A stretch of 64,000 nucleotides of DNA, taken from NCBI GenBank assembly GCA_030765055.1, contig CM060954.1, forward strand, positions 110,305,813 to 110,369,812, written 5' to 3'. Below are positions 1 to 11,782 of the stretch, piece after piece; position 1 is the first letter of the stretch, and every line of letters starts with the position of its first letter. The notes below the pieces were generated by a model, which made no database searches, was not told where the DNA came from, and saw nothing but the letters and a program-made list of their open reading frames with translations. The stretch comes from Mantis religiosa (Eukaryota; Arthropoda; Insecta; Mantodea; Mantidae). The translations under genes and the position numbers were made by a program.

Positions 1-1130
1 AGTTTTGTACATCATTTAGCTCTCAAGAATTTCATTTCAGATTATTGTATCTTACTTTCCATCTTCTTTGTTATAACCTAGCCAGAAGGTTTTGTATTTG
101 TTTTGGAAATGTTAAAATCATAGCTCTTACATATTAAGCTTAATTCATATACAGCATGTTGTAAACTATCTTCACTTTTCTCTATTAATATTACTTCGTG
201 AACATATTTTGCGTATATAGGCTGAGCGAGACTTAGAAACTACTTTAATCATTGTTATTAAACATTCATTTTCTGTGCCTTAATTTTGAGCACAGCTGTG
301 TACTGATGATTAAGCTGAAATTTTGCTGGCTGGCAAAGCATGTACTTTGGACTACCCTGCTGAATCATGTCAACTGTACACAGATGGCCTGAAACAGAAA
401 TCAACAGGTTCTCAATTACGTAACTCTTGATCGCACTAGGCGATACAATACTTTGGAGAAAGATAATAATGCTTAGCTAGCGTGGGAACTGCTGATATAG
501 CTGTTAGCTGCCATTTTGGCAGAAACCCCATTTAAGATTGGTTAAGCTAGCGTACGCGGGGATTTTATGCTGCAAGGTTGTTCTGGGAACATGCGGCGGT
601 TTCACTCATAAAGTATAGCTCCTCCGGAAGTCATGCTGGTCCTAAATTTAGACTCGTCATGGCGCCGACAAGTGGTGGCTACTTTGCAGTCTAAGCTATG
701 CACAAGCACACATCTCCAAGGTAAGCCCGGTTGGGTCTAGGATATACCAATGTAATTATTAATACTATTCCACCCCAAGTCTCCTCAAAACATCGGGAGA
801 GACTTGTCTTAATACCCAATCATTTGGTTATAGTAAACTTCCATTTGATGGATCCTTATGTTGTCTCTATTTGTCTATCTTTAACCGAACTACAAACTCC
901 CTCTATCATTTAGTTCTACCATCTGATCCCCTATACTTTCAGCTACGCTGCCAGTTGCACAGTAGATTGTAAACCCTTAAGGTGAAATCCCTTTAAGTAT
1001 ACACAATCCTGTTCACAACATATAGTGTAATCTTCCGGTTTACATTCATAAATGCAACAATTTAAGAGCGTTGTGTCTAATCTATTATTTAATATAATTT
1101 CTTAAATAAGAATCTTGTTCTATCTCAGGA
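1..1130. other. No gene recognised; GC-richer patch
   Basis: AT-rich sequence without a supportable coding region. Around 541-730 the base composition becomes more GC-rich and the patch ends in a possible splice-donor-like context (AAGGTAAG near 718). This could be a 5-prime exon or a repeat, but no open frame or partner exon supports it. Confidence 0.3.
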
Positions 1131-1288
1131 AAACGTCATTATCATCCATTATGTTTTATAGTTTTTCTCTGTTAACATTATCAAAAGCTTTTTGGAAATC
1201 TGTAATAGCTATATGAGTTGTTAGGTTATATTCTCTTCTTTTCTCGAATATCTGCTATATTGTTAATATATTATCTATAGTAGATAAT
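1131..1288 (-). pseudogene. Non-LTR reverse transcriptase fragment (antisense)
   Basis: Reading the minus strand gives a reverse-transcriptase palm segment: a helix resembling STIDNIL.I.QIFEKRREY, then AITDFQKAFDNVNREKLY, which contains the motif A aspartate (DFQKAFD). It is typical of the endonuclease/RT protein of arthropod LINEs. A TAG lies in the first helix and a TAA follows REKLYKT, so it is a dead fragment. Its motif A style resembles the LINE family seen at 55.1-55.9 kb more than the plus-strand LINE beginning about 40 bases away, so two different elements meet here head to head. Confidence 0.7.
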
Positions 1289-1329
1289 GTATTTATAATC
1301 AAGACGTTAATTGATAAATACTTTAGCAG

Positions 1330-2965
1330 GAAAAGGGGCAGATTGTACATGTTTTTGTGGATTTTGAGAAATCGTTCGATATGATAAACAGGGAGGCTTT
1401 AAAATGGAAATTAAGAAGAAAAGGGGTGAGCGAGAAGTTTATACATGAAATTGATAACAGTTATAGTGGAGTGAAATTCAGAATAAGATGTGGGTTGAAT
1501 GTATTATCAGAAGAAGCCGAACAGAAATTAGGCTTAAGACAGGGGTGCAAATTGAGTCCTATAGTATCCAATTTATTTATAGACGACATAATAGAGAAAA
1601 CAATGCCTATTGCCCAATAATAATGAGCAAAGAGATTCCTGGTTTATTGTATGCGGATGATTTAACGGTAGAAGCAATTTCCGTAATAAGTCTACAAAAA
1701 TCATTTGAGGAAGCCATAGGTTTTGCGCTGACTGGGTACTAAGAATAAAAAGAAAATATAAAAAATAATGGTATTTAAAAGAGAATCGATACTAAGGAAA
1801 GGAGAGGAGTGGTACATAGGAGACCAAAAGGTAGAAGTGGTAAAGGAGTATGACTATTTAGGTGTGAGGATGTGTAGCAGTGGAGGATGGGCTGCACAAG
1901 CTAGAAAAGTGATAGCTAATGGCAGGGCGGCAATGTCAGGGGTAAGAATATGTAAACATAAACTGGAGATGTCAGTTAGATAGTTAGAAAGAATGTATGA
2001 AGCGGTCGTTGAAGCCAGAACAATGTATGCAGTGGAGGTATGGGGCACATCAGAGATAGCAACACAATTAGACCAGATGTATGGATTGTTTTGCAAAGAA
2101 CTACCAGGGCTGCCAAAATCGGCACCAAGAGAGGTGGCATTACTAGAGCTAGGTAATACAAAAAGGAGGGGAATAATAATAGAGAGAATATTCAAATTCT
2201 GGTATACGTGTATTAAAGGGCAGAAAGGGGAATTACTGAATCTGTGCATGAAGCAACAGAAAATCATCAAAAATACAAATAGTTGGTGGTCGGGATTGGA
2301 AAGAATAATACTAAAGATAGGCATGGAAGATCTATGGAGAACAGAGGAGACAAATTATAGCGGTTTTTGGAAGGAAGTGAGAACTAGACTACAAGACATA
2401 GATAGGCCAGAGTTATGGGAAAGTATAGAAGAAATGAAATCTCTGAAATTTTATAAGCAATTAAAGACAGAATGGGGTAGGAGAAAATTTATAGATCAAT
2501 GTGGCAAAACTGGAAGAGAAGGCATAGCTTGGACGAGAGTAGGAATATTATACTTAAAAGGGTTGAGAAGTAATGAGGCAGGGATATGTGAATTTTGTGA
2601 AGCACTGTTCTTTACCTAATAGAATATAAGTAGCTAACAAATTACAGGAGAAAAATATGAGCTGAGAAATAAGACAGTGTAACTAAAGAGATATTGGCGG
2701 TACGCATGCTAACGGGGATGGGAGAAAAGAAAAATAGATGTATAGGAGATTTCTTATATAGGATAATAGAAAAGTGGATTAAGATAAAAGAAGAAAAGGT
2801 CCAGAAGAAATGACATCAAGCTGCTCAGGAAAACCAAAGGCTTTTAGCCAGGGGACCTGAGGTAGCAATTAATTTGTACAGGGGGTATAATAAAGCATGT
2901 CCTATGTTATGTTAAATTTTATTGTACTGAATTTGTAATGGATACTGTACAAATAAATAAATATC
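1330..2965 (+). mobile_element. 5-prime-truncated non-LTR retrotransposon (LINE), RT to 3-prime UTR
   Basis: The coding remnant starts with HVFVDFEKSFD (RT motif A), continues with GLRQGCKLSP (motif B), LLYADDLTVEA (catalytic YADD, in a shifted frame), and EYDYLGVRM (thumb). A long C-terminal region runs to 2619 and ends near a Cys motif (GICEFC), as in LINE ORF2 tails. Most of it is in the frame of 1357; the YADD segment (about 1620-1745) is in another frame, so two compensating indels are present, and an in-frame TAG lies at 1981. Endonuclease and ORF1 are missing. The AT-rich 3-prime end has a polyadenylation-like stretch and AAATAAATAAATA at about 2950-2963. The element is inactive. The clade cannot be fixed by eye. 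Confidence 0.85.
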
Positions 2966-4606
2966 AAATATGAAAATATTATCTATAGCAAATCTTTCTC
3001 TATGAAGCACTACAATGTACTGTGTATGAAAACATAAATATACATTTTTGGAATTTATCGCATTTTTTGTTTCCACATTACACTGTTCACAGACTTACAA
3101 ACACGTACACAGACTTTTATCAAACTATGAACCTCAAAACATGTAATTTCTCTAGAATTTCCATGTAACATTTTTGGGTTAAATTCAGAGCTTGCTCTAG
3201 GTGCTGACTGTAGATAAGCAATAGGGAATATAAAAAAACGTGGTCCACGTTTCCAGAAAACCATAAAAGTGCACGAACACAAGGTGCGAGAAATACCACA
3301 TAGTTATTAATTGAATGGTGGTAGCCTGAGGCAGAGTTGGACTCCCCATCATTAGTACACAAGACCCAAACTCCGGTAGTAGTAATAATAATAACAGATT
3401 GCTAGCAGATTCGTGTTAACGGAAAGTGAGTCTGATTGTTATGCAGACTGCAGGTCTACCTGTTGTCGTTCCCGTACGTGCCATCCACCTCCGTTTCCAC
3501 AGTTGCTGAAATTTCCGGGCCAAATCATTATCGGGCATCTCATTTGATCGTTTCTCCAATGAAAATTAATAACAAGCATTTTGATGGATGGGGCCGTGGG
3601 AAAAGGTCACTTAATTGATTAATTGGCATGATATGACTAATCAGAAAGAACGAGGGGGCTTTGTGGCTAATGGAAATCCGATTCTAGGTGCTCTGGCTCG
3701 TATTTTGCTTTTATCTCCCAAATTATCATTTTTAATTGTGTTGTACAATAATATCACATGCTCATTAGCCACGTCAGCATGCACGAATAGTCCGGCTTTG
3801 TAAACGGATTATACAAAATTTTTGTTATTAATTAGTGGAAATCATTACTACTGCTGTCAACAGCTGACACTGCTCTCATACTTAGGAAGGAATTGCAATG
3901 AATGGCTGATCCGGCCAATTGCACAGTTTTTGCCACACATCCTGTTTAATTAACAATGACAATATGTCTAGTATGAGTGTCACGATAGTTTTGTTCTTGA
4001 TATAACATCATTTTATATTTTCTGAATGAGTAACGTTGTCACTGACAATCACTGAAATTGTAACCAAAATAAATGTATGATTTCTTCAGTGGTACAAAGA
4101 CGTTACCATCTTAGACGTTCATAAAATAATACAGTAAAATGGTTAATGAGGTTAAATAATATGTTCCAAAAAAGACGGTCCAAGAAAATTGTTTTAAGTC
4201 CATGCAACACGTCATCTCTTCTGAGGAAACAACGTCAGAATTATCTTCTTAAAGTAGTATTCTGAAACGATGAATGCATCTGTAGGATATGCAAACAGAA
4301 TAGATCGCCGCGTATATTCCTTTTCTGTCCATTCCTGTTTACATTTCTACACAAACTGCCAATTCTTGTTAATTTGAATCTGAAAGGGTTGCAATTTACC
4401 ATTGTTATTGCCTCTGCAATTTCCAAAATTTTTCTCTGTGTTTTTTGGAACAGCCTGACTAGCTGAACTTTACTGATTTCCATGAACATCTTGATATAGT
4501 TGCCTTCTCAACATGGCTTTATATAAATTCTTTCTCTAACATGATACTCACTAATGACTTCATAATAAACGTTTACTTTCCCTGATATAAAATATAAAAA
4601 TTCAGG
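2966..4606. other. No gene recognised
   Basis: AT-rich DNA with short chance open frames only. No repeat or RNA signature was recognised. Confidence 0.3.
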
Positions 4607-5174
4607 CCGCAAGAGGTATCAATGCTTGACAATGCCATACAGAATTATTGGAGGCTTGTGGTAAACAGACTTTACCATATCGTACCGTGGCTAGGTGGAT
4701 GAATGCATTTCGTAGAGGAAGGGAAGACGTTCATCAAAATCGTGGAGCTGGCACATCGTAATCAGCAAGTGATAATGTGCATGTGAATGCTATTAGAGCA
4801 CTGCTGGAAGAACTACGTTGTTGGAATTGTATTGAACTAGCAAGGAAGTTGGAGTTGCTCCTAGTACGATTCTCCACATACTTAAGAAGTTGTGTTAGAT
4901 GATGGTGCTCACTCTCACATGTCTGCTCCTGTTGTTAATTTTCTTCACCGATGGAACTGGGAAGTTCTGGAGCATCCTCCATACTCCCCAGATATGAGCC
5001 ATGCGATTTCAACCTTTTTACGAAAATTAAAGTACCGCTTAGAGGTCGCTTAAAACCAGACAGGTAATTATAGCAGCAGTAGAGTAGTCTGTTCGAATAT
5101 TGGGACAGCGGATGTCATCCGTGGGCTCCCTGATGTGTGGAAGCTAGTTCTTCATGCTGGAGAGTATTTCTAAG
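4607..5174 (+). pseudogene. Decayed mariner-like transposase with internal deletion
   Basis: The N-terminal helix-turn-helix is readable as LPYRTVARWMNAFRRGRED, followed in further frames by ELARKL and ILHILKK-like residues. The sequence then jumps to DDGAHSHMSAPVVNFLHRW and EHPPYSPDMS, which are the second and third catalytic regions of a D34D mariner transposase. The end, VIRGLPDVWKLVLHAGEYF, is followed by TAA at 5172. The segment carrying the first catalytic aspartate (the DETW region) is absent, so more than 100 codons have been lost. Several stops and a frameshift near the third aspartate confirm a relic. Inverted repeats were not identified. It belongs to a different mariner-like lineage from the copies at 7.2, 13.9 and 53.5 kb. 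Confidence 0.7.
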
Positions 5175-6355
5175 AACTGCAATATTGTGACTGTGCCAGA
5201 AGTATTTTATTTGTTGTTAATTCAAATGTTTCCACTAATTATTGAAATGACCTATATACATGTGGACTTGTTGATCAATATATAGCGTTTAACGTGGCTA
5301 TGTTTGCGACTAACTCATTCCTAAAAAATAACTCAATACATAATTCATTTTATTCTTCAGAATAGTACTCCTATACGACTCAAGATGTCCATATACTGCT
5401 GCAACCCATTCCCCTACACATTCAGTCAATTCTTGAAGCAATTGAAATCGAGAACATCTGCAGTTCAGTGTCAGCAGAAGCTTCCGTAATGGGCATCCAG
5501 AAACTGTGATGGATCGCAACGCTCAGTTTCAAACACTGTCACAAGACAATGGTCGCTGTGTAACAATTCTCCAACGCTGTGCTAATGTTTCGAATGTTGC
5601 CATATTATTGTCCGTTGTCTGCTGTTTAAGGCATCTACGTCAGATATCTCTAACTCATGGCAGGTCCCTGGACGTGTGTTGGTGTTTTCGTAGTGCTGTG
5701 TTCAACACAGACAAGTTTCGTAATCTTTTGCTACATTTCTTCAGAGCTAATATGTGTAGAAAACAGTGAAACAAATTTGGTAAGGAAACTTTATTTTGGA
5801 ATTAAATTATGTGACAAAAAGCTTAACCTGTCATGAGATAAGAAACAGACGGTAGCACTGAAACACATGAAGGTTTATTGTAACTTAAGACTCTCCGGGA
5901 GAAAGGGGGCAAGCAAAATGTAGAGAGGTTTGGTCGAAGGCGGTGCACCTAACGTTTCCATACTGACATACTGACGCTGCTGGGACTGTCTACTCAAGCC
6001 TTGCTCTTCCCACGGAGAGGTCTTGCTGGGAACTGTCATACGAGTATATCGGTCACAATGACAGACAAATTCTTAAATGAACGTCCATTGCATATTTTTC
6101 TATTAACAAATTTATATTTTGAACACAACGCTATCTGTGTCATCTAAAATGAAGGACTTTGTGCATGATAAACTACAGGAACATATAAATGATGTAGTAA
6201 AACTCCAAATACTTTTAAATATAAAATAAAGGACGAATATATATTTTATCAGTCGCACTCTGAGCAGATTTTCGGATCCTTTGGCCTTCAAACGTGATGA
6301 GAAAATGAAATAACAAAGAGGGTAACAAACAACATTCACAGCATTATATATTCTC
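5175..6355. other. No gene recognised
   Basis: Short open frames occur on both strands (for example 5506-5769 plus and 5310-5519 minus). Neither shows a family motif that I can defend. The minus reading at 5310-5700 has a faint look of a transposase C-terminus, but it is too weak to call. Confidence 0.25.
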
Positions 6356-6575
6356 CATAGTCGAACTGGCTCAATTGGTTAGGTATTGGCCTACTAATTC
6401 CAAAGGCCCGGGTTCAAATACAGCGTACGACAATGGTTATTAAGTATGTTTAAAAGTGACAGCACTATGTGAGTAGATTTACTGGTATATAAAATAACTC
6501 CTTTGGGACGAAATTCTGACGATGTGCTGATATGATCCGTCAATTGACATGGTCCTTAAAAACAAATAAAAATTT
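6356..6575 (+). repeat. tRNA-derived SINE-like repeat
   Basis: A tRNA-like head has an A-box-like TGGCTCAATTGGTTAGG and a B-box-like GGGTTCAAATA about 40 bases later, followed by an unrelated body and a weak A-rich end near 6560-6575. The T-arm does not form cleanly, so this is not a functional tRNA. Confidence 0.5.
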
Positions 6576-7002
6576 GAACAAATACGTCCACATAGGAGGA
6601 CATCATGAACTGAAATAATTGGGATTATACGTGATGATTGTTTTGCTTTACTCCATTTACCTTTCCATCAAAGTAAATATCTTGTGGTATATTGCTTCCG
6701 AAATCAGGTTTCTCAATAGGAAAATCCCCTATAGGGATACCGAGAACTGAGCTGGCCAATCAAGAGAAAAAATATCGCTTACTGAGGTATTCAAGATCAC
6801 TTTGGTTCAATGCCTTGAAACCCTTTCATCTTTCCCTTTGCTTTATTTCTCTGGAAAAACGGTTTTCTCTCTTTTGTTATGAACAGCCTTTCTTAACTTA
6901 TTTTGTTCTCCACCTAATTTTGTGCAAAATAATAACAGAGAGCTTATTTTATACAACTCTATTGACATAGGGGATGTGAGCAATGTTCTTTGGTTCTCTC
7001 TC

Positions 7003-7007
<5 letters not shown>
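6576..7007. other. No gene recognised
   Basis: AT-rich, with a pyrimidine-rich run just before the TA microsatellite. No features were recognised. Confidence 0.3.

Positions 7008-7065
<58 letters not shown>
7008..7065. repeat. (TA)n microsatellite, about 29 units
   Basis: Uninterrupted TA dinucleotides directly abut the 3-prime end of the antisense SINE that follows, so the array occupies the tail position of that SINE. Confidence 0.95.
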
Positions 7066-7068
<3 letters not shown>

Positions 7069-7233
7069 TACGTCCTTCAACAAGTCGGACGATGACTAAA
7101 ATGGGTGAAATTATGCACAGATTAGCCCAGGGCCAATGGAGCTCAGAGTTACCCGACGTCGTCTTTCAGGACAAGAGAAAAAGACCAGAAAATGGTTTAA
7201 CCAGGTAACTTACCTTCACTGAGATCAAATCTA

Positions 7234-8126
7234 TGAGGGCTGTTCAATAAAGAATAAGCACTTTTTTTTTGTTTGTTGACAACGTGCCTTTCCTGTTCCT
7301 CATAATTCTGATGGTCCATCTCAAAATAGTCTCCCCTGAATGCGATGCGCTTTTCCCAGCATTTCTGCCAGTCTTCAAAGACATGCTGCAAATCATTTTT
7401 GAGAGATTCTTCAAAATCGCTTCCGCAGCTTTCAGCACTGCTTCTAATGATGGATAATGCCTCATGAAGGCGTTTCTTCAAGTTAGGGAATAGAAAAAAG
7501 TCACATGGGGCTAAATCCGGACTATAGGGCGGGTGAAGAATAAACTTCACGTTGATTTTTGCAACAACTTTGGCAATATGCGGCCGCGCATTATTGTGGC
7601 GCAGAATGCAGCCTGCTTCATAGAAATGTGGTCTTTTGCGCCTTATATGGACTTGCAATGTCTTCAGGACATACATGTAGTATTGGTCAGTTACTGATGT
7701 GTGTGCATGTACAGATGATGATAAGCCATTCCATGAATATCAAAGTATGAGATGACTATAACTTTCCCAGCAGAAGCAACCACTTTTGCTTTTTGGGGTG
7801 TTGGTGATGAAGGAGATTTCCACCCTGAGCTTTGCTGTTTGCTGTCCGAATCAAAATGATGTATTAAAGTTTCATCGGCAGTGATTATGTTTGAAAGAAA
7901 CTCCGGATCTTCCTGTAACATCAACTTTAACTACATGTTACCTCCATTGCAGCGGTAGCCGATACTGAACATGTCTGAACTTCCCTGGTTCTCACAGGCG
8001 GGAACCAGGAGTACTACGGCGTGTTTGTTTCACATTAAGGTAACACATTATAATAAGATTGAATTTTAGTGCAAAAAATTCATGACCGTAGAAAAATTAT
8101 GATCATTCTTTATTGAACAACCCTCC
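7234..8126 (-). mobile_element. Internally deleted mariner, 893 bp, TA-flanked
   Basis: Terminal inverted repeats are visible: GAGGGCTGTTCAATAAAGAA at the left, and at the right the complement of GAGGGTTGTTCAATAAAGAA. TA lies immediately outside each end (7232-7233 and 8127-8128), the standard mariner target duplication. The length is well below the roughly 1.3 kb of a complete mariner because the segment coding for the N-terminal DNA-binding domain is missing. The copy at 53.5 kb has the same structure and the same junction. Confidence 0.9.
7244..7935 (-). pseudogene. Mariner transposase catalytic domain (degenerate)
   Basis: The N-terminal part of what remains (7691-7924) reads DPEFLSNIITADETLIHHFD, the first catalytic aspartate region (ADETL in place of the usual GDETW). 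The C-terminal part (7197-7676) contains ILRHNNARPHIA and HPPYSPDLAPCDFFLF. The second catalytic Asp is Asn (codon at 7593-7595), which would abolish catalysis. A frame change separates the two parts. The DNA-binding half is absent. Mariner transposases cut at TA sites using three aspartates (D,D34D); this one cannot be active. Confidence 0.88.
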
Positions 8127-8170
8127 TATTTAACATGAGCAGAGACGCTACCAATTATGCTACTGAGGGG

Positions 8171-9155
8171 TTCGTTTGAGTCAGTGTATGCCAGACGGAT
8201 GCCCATAATCACTTAAATAGAAACTCTTTCTAAGTGAGGTATAGAATATTGTGTATTCTTAGTCTAAAGTTTATAGGCCAGTGGTCTTAATGTACAAATT
8301 TAAGTGGTAGATATCGTCACTTAAGCCCGGTGTGTCTTGAAATACATTTGGAAGTACTTATATTCTAAAATTTTGGAGTTCAGTCCAAAATTCTCTACTC
8401 CAAGTAGGACGACAGAAGCGCTGATTGTAGGAAAACAATAAATGCACGGTATTGATTGATGTAGAATGCGCAAAAACACAAAAATATCGATACAAAATAA
8501 TCTAGTTAAGCGTCAATCAACTTGTTTTAATGAAACAAATATTTGGCTCTTTGAATTGTTGGAAAGGTTAGATTGGAACCCTCACGTCAGCCGGAATACC
8601 TTAATTAATATTAATAATTGCAAATTGTTTGTAAATTCCATTCATAGTCAATAGGGTTGGGAGCAGTGGTAGAAAGCCGCATGCGGTTGCAGCTGGATGA
8701 AGAGGAATATTATACAGCAAGATTCACACGTGAACCATTCCATTTTGAGCAAATACTGCTGCCCAACTCAAATTGACCCTTGTTACGCACACATGTTCAT
8801 GAGTGACTTGGATCTCAGGCCCATTAGGACCACAACGGTGGTCAACAGCATGTTGCAAAATTATGAATACGTGATCCATATATTGAACTCACAGATGTCT
8901 CTAATATCGCGACAGTGAAGGGTTAAAATTAGGGCAAGTGTAAACTGGGATTGCATACCTAGAAATACCTTAGTATTTAGATGATGCTCTTCGTATCCGC
9001 CTTTTTATTACTTAAAGAAAACAGCTAACAATGTGTAAGGTTCAATCTATTTGTATCAAAGTGGTATGTGCCTTTCTTTTACTGAAGGAGTTCAGAAGTC
9101 CTGTATAAGTCTATATGCATTGCTCAAACGTAGCTGATTGATTAACATTTACTTG
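8171..9155. other. No gene recognised
   Basis: AT-rich DNA with only short chance open frames. Confidence 0.3.
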
Positions 9156-9610
9156 GAAATTAATTGTACTTTCACACTAGCCGTGTTAGCCATAGTAGCT
9201 CAATGGTTAGAGCGGCTGGACGTAGACCAGAAGATCCGTGGTTCAAATCCCGGCTATGCCATTGAATTTTTCAGTCTGGCTCTACCCTTTCATAGTGCGT
9301 CCTACACACGGCTAGTGTGAGAAAACAATTAATTTCTATTAATTGTACCTAATAGTGGTTAACAATAAAGCCTGGGCCTTAAAGTACTCACAGCATAGTA
9401 AGTCGCCATCAAGGTAGTTGTCTCATGTGTTTATGAGAACTCCTAAGTGGTTTACCGGGAGAAACATGAGTCAGTTGGAGAATTTAATGTCATGTTGGCA
9501 CGTTGGCCATAGTAGCTCAATGGTTAGAGTGGCTGGACGGAGACCAGAAGATCCGTGTTTCAAATCCCGGCTATGGCACTGAATTTTTAAGTCTGACTCT
9601 ACCCTTTCAT
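9156..9610 (+). repeat. Tandem tRNA-like repeats (family T), first copy inside a palindrome
   Basis: Two tRNA-like cores, 9189-9261 and 9506-9578, lie about 317 bases apart in the same orientation. Each has the 7-base arm GCCATAG paired with a 3-prime CTATGCC or CTATGGC, an A box TAGCTCAATGGTTAGAG and a B-box-like TTCAAATCCC. The anticodon loop lacks the invariant U33 and the T-stem has mismatches, so they are tRNA-derived rather than working tRNAs. The first core is bracketed by a 31-base inverted repeat (9156-9186 and 9306-9336) differing at about three positions. The linker includes AGTCAGTTGGAGAATTTAAT just before the second core, a block repeated before other T copies. Confidence 0.8.
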
Positions 9611-11782
9611 AAAATTTATTTCTCTAAAATAGCAAAAGCATTGAAATTATTCAGAAATAAATATTCTGATGACCTTTGAATTAAACCACTGTAGTGCTTT
9701 ACATCCCTTGAGAAAGCAACACAGATTTATGAACGTTCCTCTTGTCCAGACAGACTTTTATCTTTTATTTTATATAACATATATACATCTATCGATTTTG
9801 TTTAAAATATGTTTGAGTAGCTGAAAATAAGAGTAAAATAAAGTCTCCAGATCCGTACTTGGAATTTCTGAATTCTTCTCCATATACCATAAAAGACGAA
9901 AATCACAAATGCTTAACCAAAAGGAAAACAATTGAAGTGTAGCGCTCACATTGCATTTTTAGCCTGTTAATCCAGGTGAACAGCGATCATAAATTTTTAG
10001 CAGGTGGTTGTTATGTGATGACTCTTAATTTCTGTTCTATTAGCCCGAGATGGAGCAAAAAACGACAGTTTCCCACTTCAGAGGAGTATAATAATTGGAA
10101 AAAGCAAATTGATAACAATAAATATCTCAGAAATGACTAACTCTATAAAACCAAATATCTAAATTTTACATACAGTATCGTAATCATGCAATAATTTAAT
10201 CAAACTCCTGATTTTTTTTCCAATAAGCGTTTGCATTTTGTTATTTGACAGGTTCACCAAATTGAATGTGTGTCTCCCAAATTGAAAATGTTGAAACTAA
10301 GAAATGCAATGTCACTTTATCTCGAAAGAATGAGCTAATCTTTCATTTTAGGGTGAATTTTTAATTCAACAGATGGAGATATATATGAACAGACCATTTT
10401 TTGAGCCCGAAACATTTTCATTGCTTTCCAGTGTAATTAAAACAACCGCACCCCTTCCTTGTGCGCCCGCCCGCACGCACGCACGCACAGGCACACACCT
10501 TTTTCTAAGAATGATTTCTTTTCACCTAAGTTACCGTGACGAGATAAAATCTTCTCTATGACTCAAGTGAATCTTCAAGGTGATTTCAAACCTTGCAAAC
10601 ATTTGATTCTGACAAGACTTACAATGTTCTAAATATATAATTTTACTTTACAAGACTTCCAGTTACCCACCACTTGCATTAATTTACACTATAAATTGGT
10701 ATACTCATGTTGTTGTAGCTTTGAAAAGACGGAGGATTTTAAATAGGGTAATTTTGAAAATTCAGTTTAACTTAGACAAAACTGTAATTTATATCCGCAA
10801 GTTGGCAATGTGTTATGCGTCTGGCAACATTCCACTCCTACAGCATGTTCTACAGGTGAGCTCTCCCATATTATCTATGAAGCTGCTTCTTGAAGTGATA
10901 CATTACAGCGAGGAAATGATAGCAGTGGTATAGAATTTGCCCACCAGTTTTAATGCATCACTGGTTCGAGCGGCAATTAAACCTCGAAAATATGTTTATT
11001 AAGAGCTGAATTTTAAATTTTCCTTAACGATTTTAAAAATTATTAATATTTTAAATATATAGTTTTTAAATATATTATCTAACAAAAACTTTAACAAATA
11101 CCGAGTAAACAATACCAATATTGATTTATAGCTATTCCCCACAGTTCAGAATACTAAATAGCAGCCAGAAAAAGCTAAAATAGATAAACACTTAAGGATA
11201 TTGAGTTCCATGTCAAATATATTAACACCGCAAAAATAATATCAGTTAATGCTTTTAGTTTCTTTATTTAACACTAAACTATCAACACTGCTTTAACTTC
11301 GCTGAAAACAAAGTCTTACTTAAATTCCATTGTTGCTCAGGTTAGTAAGAATCACTAAAAAGTATGCTAATGATATACGTATTAACAACAATGTATAATG
11401 ATAATATTATATTCTATACCTTAGTACATGCTAATATCAAAATGAAAATTGCATGTATGTGTGCGTGGGTGTACATATCCATGAACAACATAAAACAAAA
11501 ACCATTAAATTTCATAGTTGAGTCAGAAACACTTTAATTACGTTAGCCGACCTCTTCAAGAAAATTCTTAAAATGATGATCCATTGCATCTCACCTTTTC
11601 AAAAATATATGTAATAATTTTTATAAAAATATAGCAAGCTTGAGATATTTACATGATATAATTTTCTAGAATGAATTTTGAACTAGGTATATTTTCTTTT
11701 AGAGAAATTTCTCAAGTTTCTTATGATCTTGACAATCCAAAGAGATAGTCAAAATCTGACTGCAAGAAAAAATATAGAGATT
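9611..11782. other. No gene recognised
   Basis: AT-rich sequence. A short CGCACGCACG run occurs near 10470-10495. No coding or RNA gene could be supported. Confidence 0.3.

Larger units (their letters stand above)
7066..8170 (-). mobile_element. SINE family S copy, split by a mariner
   Basis: The antisense body (ATTACGTCCTTCAAC, then GGACGATGA, and CCAGGTAACTTACC near 7201-7214) matches the other family S copies. It stops in the B-box region at about 7231. The missing tRNA-like head resumes beyond the mariner at about 8129-8170 (GACGCTACC, then CTACTGAGG). Removing 7234-8126 and one TA restores the order seen in complete copies, apart from a few lost bases. The SINE is therefore older than the mariner insertion. 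Confidence 0.8.

Noticed and set aside
541..730. Host promoter or first exon
   Set aside because: The GC-richer patch and a GTAAG-like donor are not enough without a coding exon or a recognisable core promoter.
5282..5810. Possible second Tc1/mariner-like C-terminus on the minus strand
   Set aside because: Only vague resemblance, with no catalytic motif and no inverted repeats.
9189..9261. Functional tRNA gene
   Set aside because: The acceptor arm pairs, but the T-stem has mismatches, U33 is missing and copies are scattered as repeats. A tRNA-derived repeat is more likely.
9156..9610. CRISPR-like array
   Set aside because: Only two units, with long conserved linkers and a eukaryotic context; the repeats are tRNA-like.
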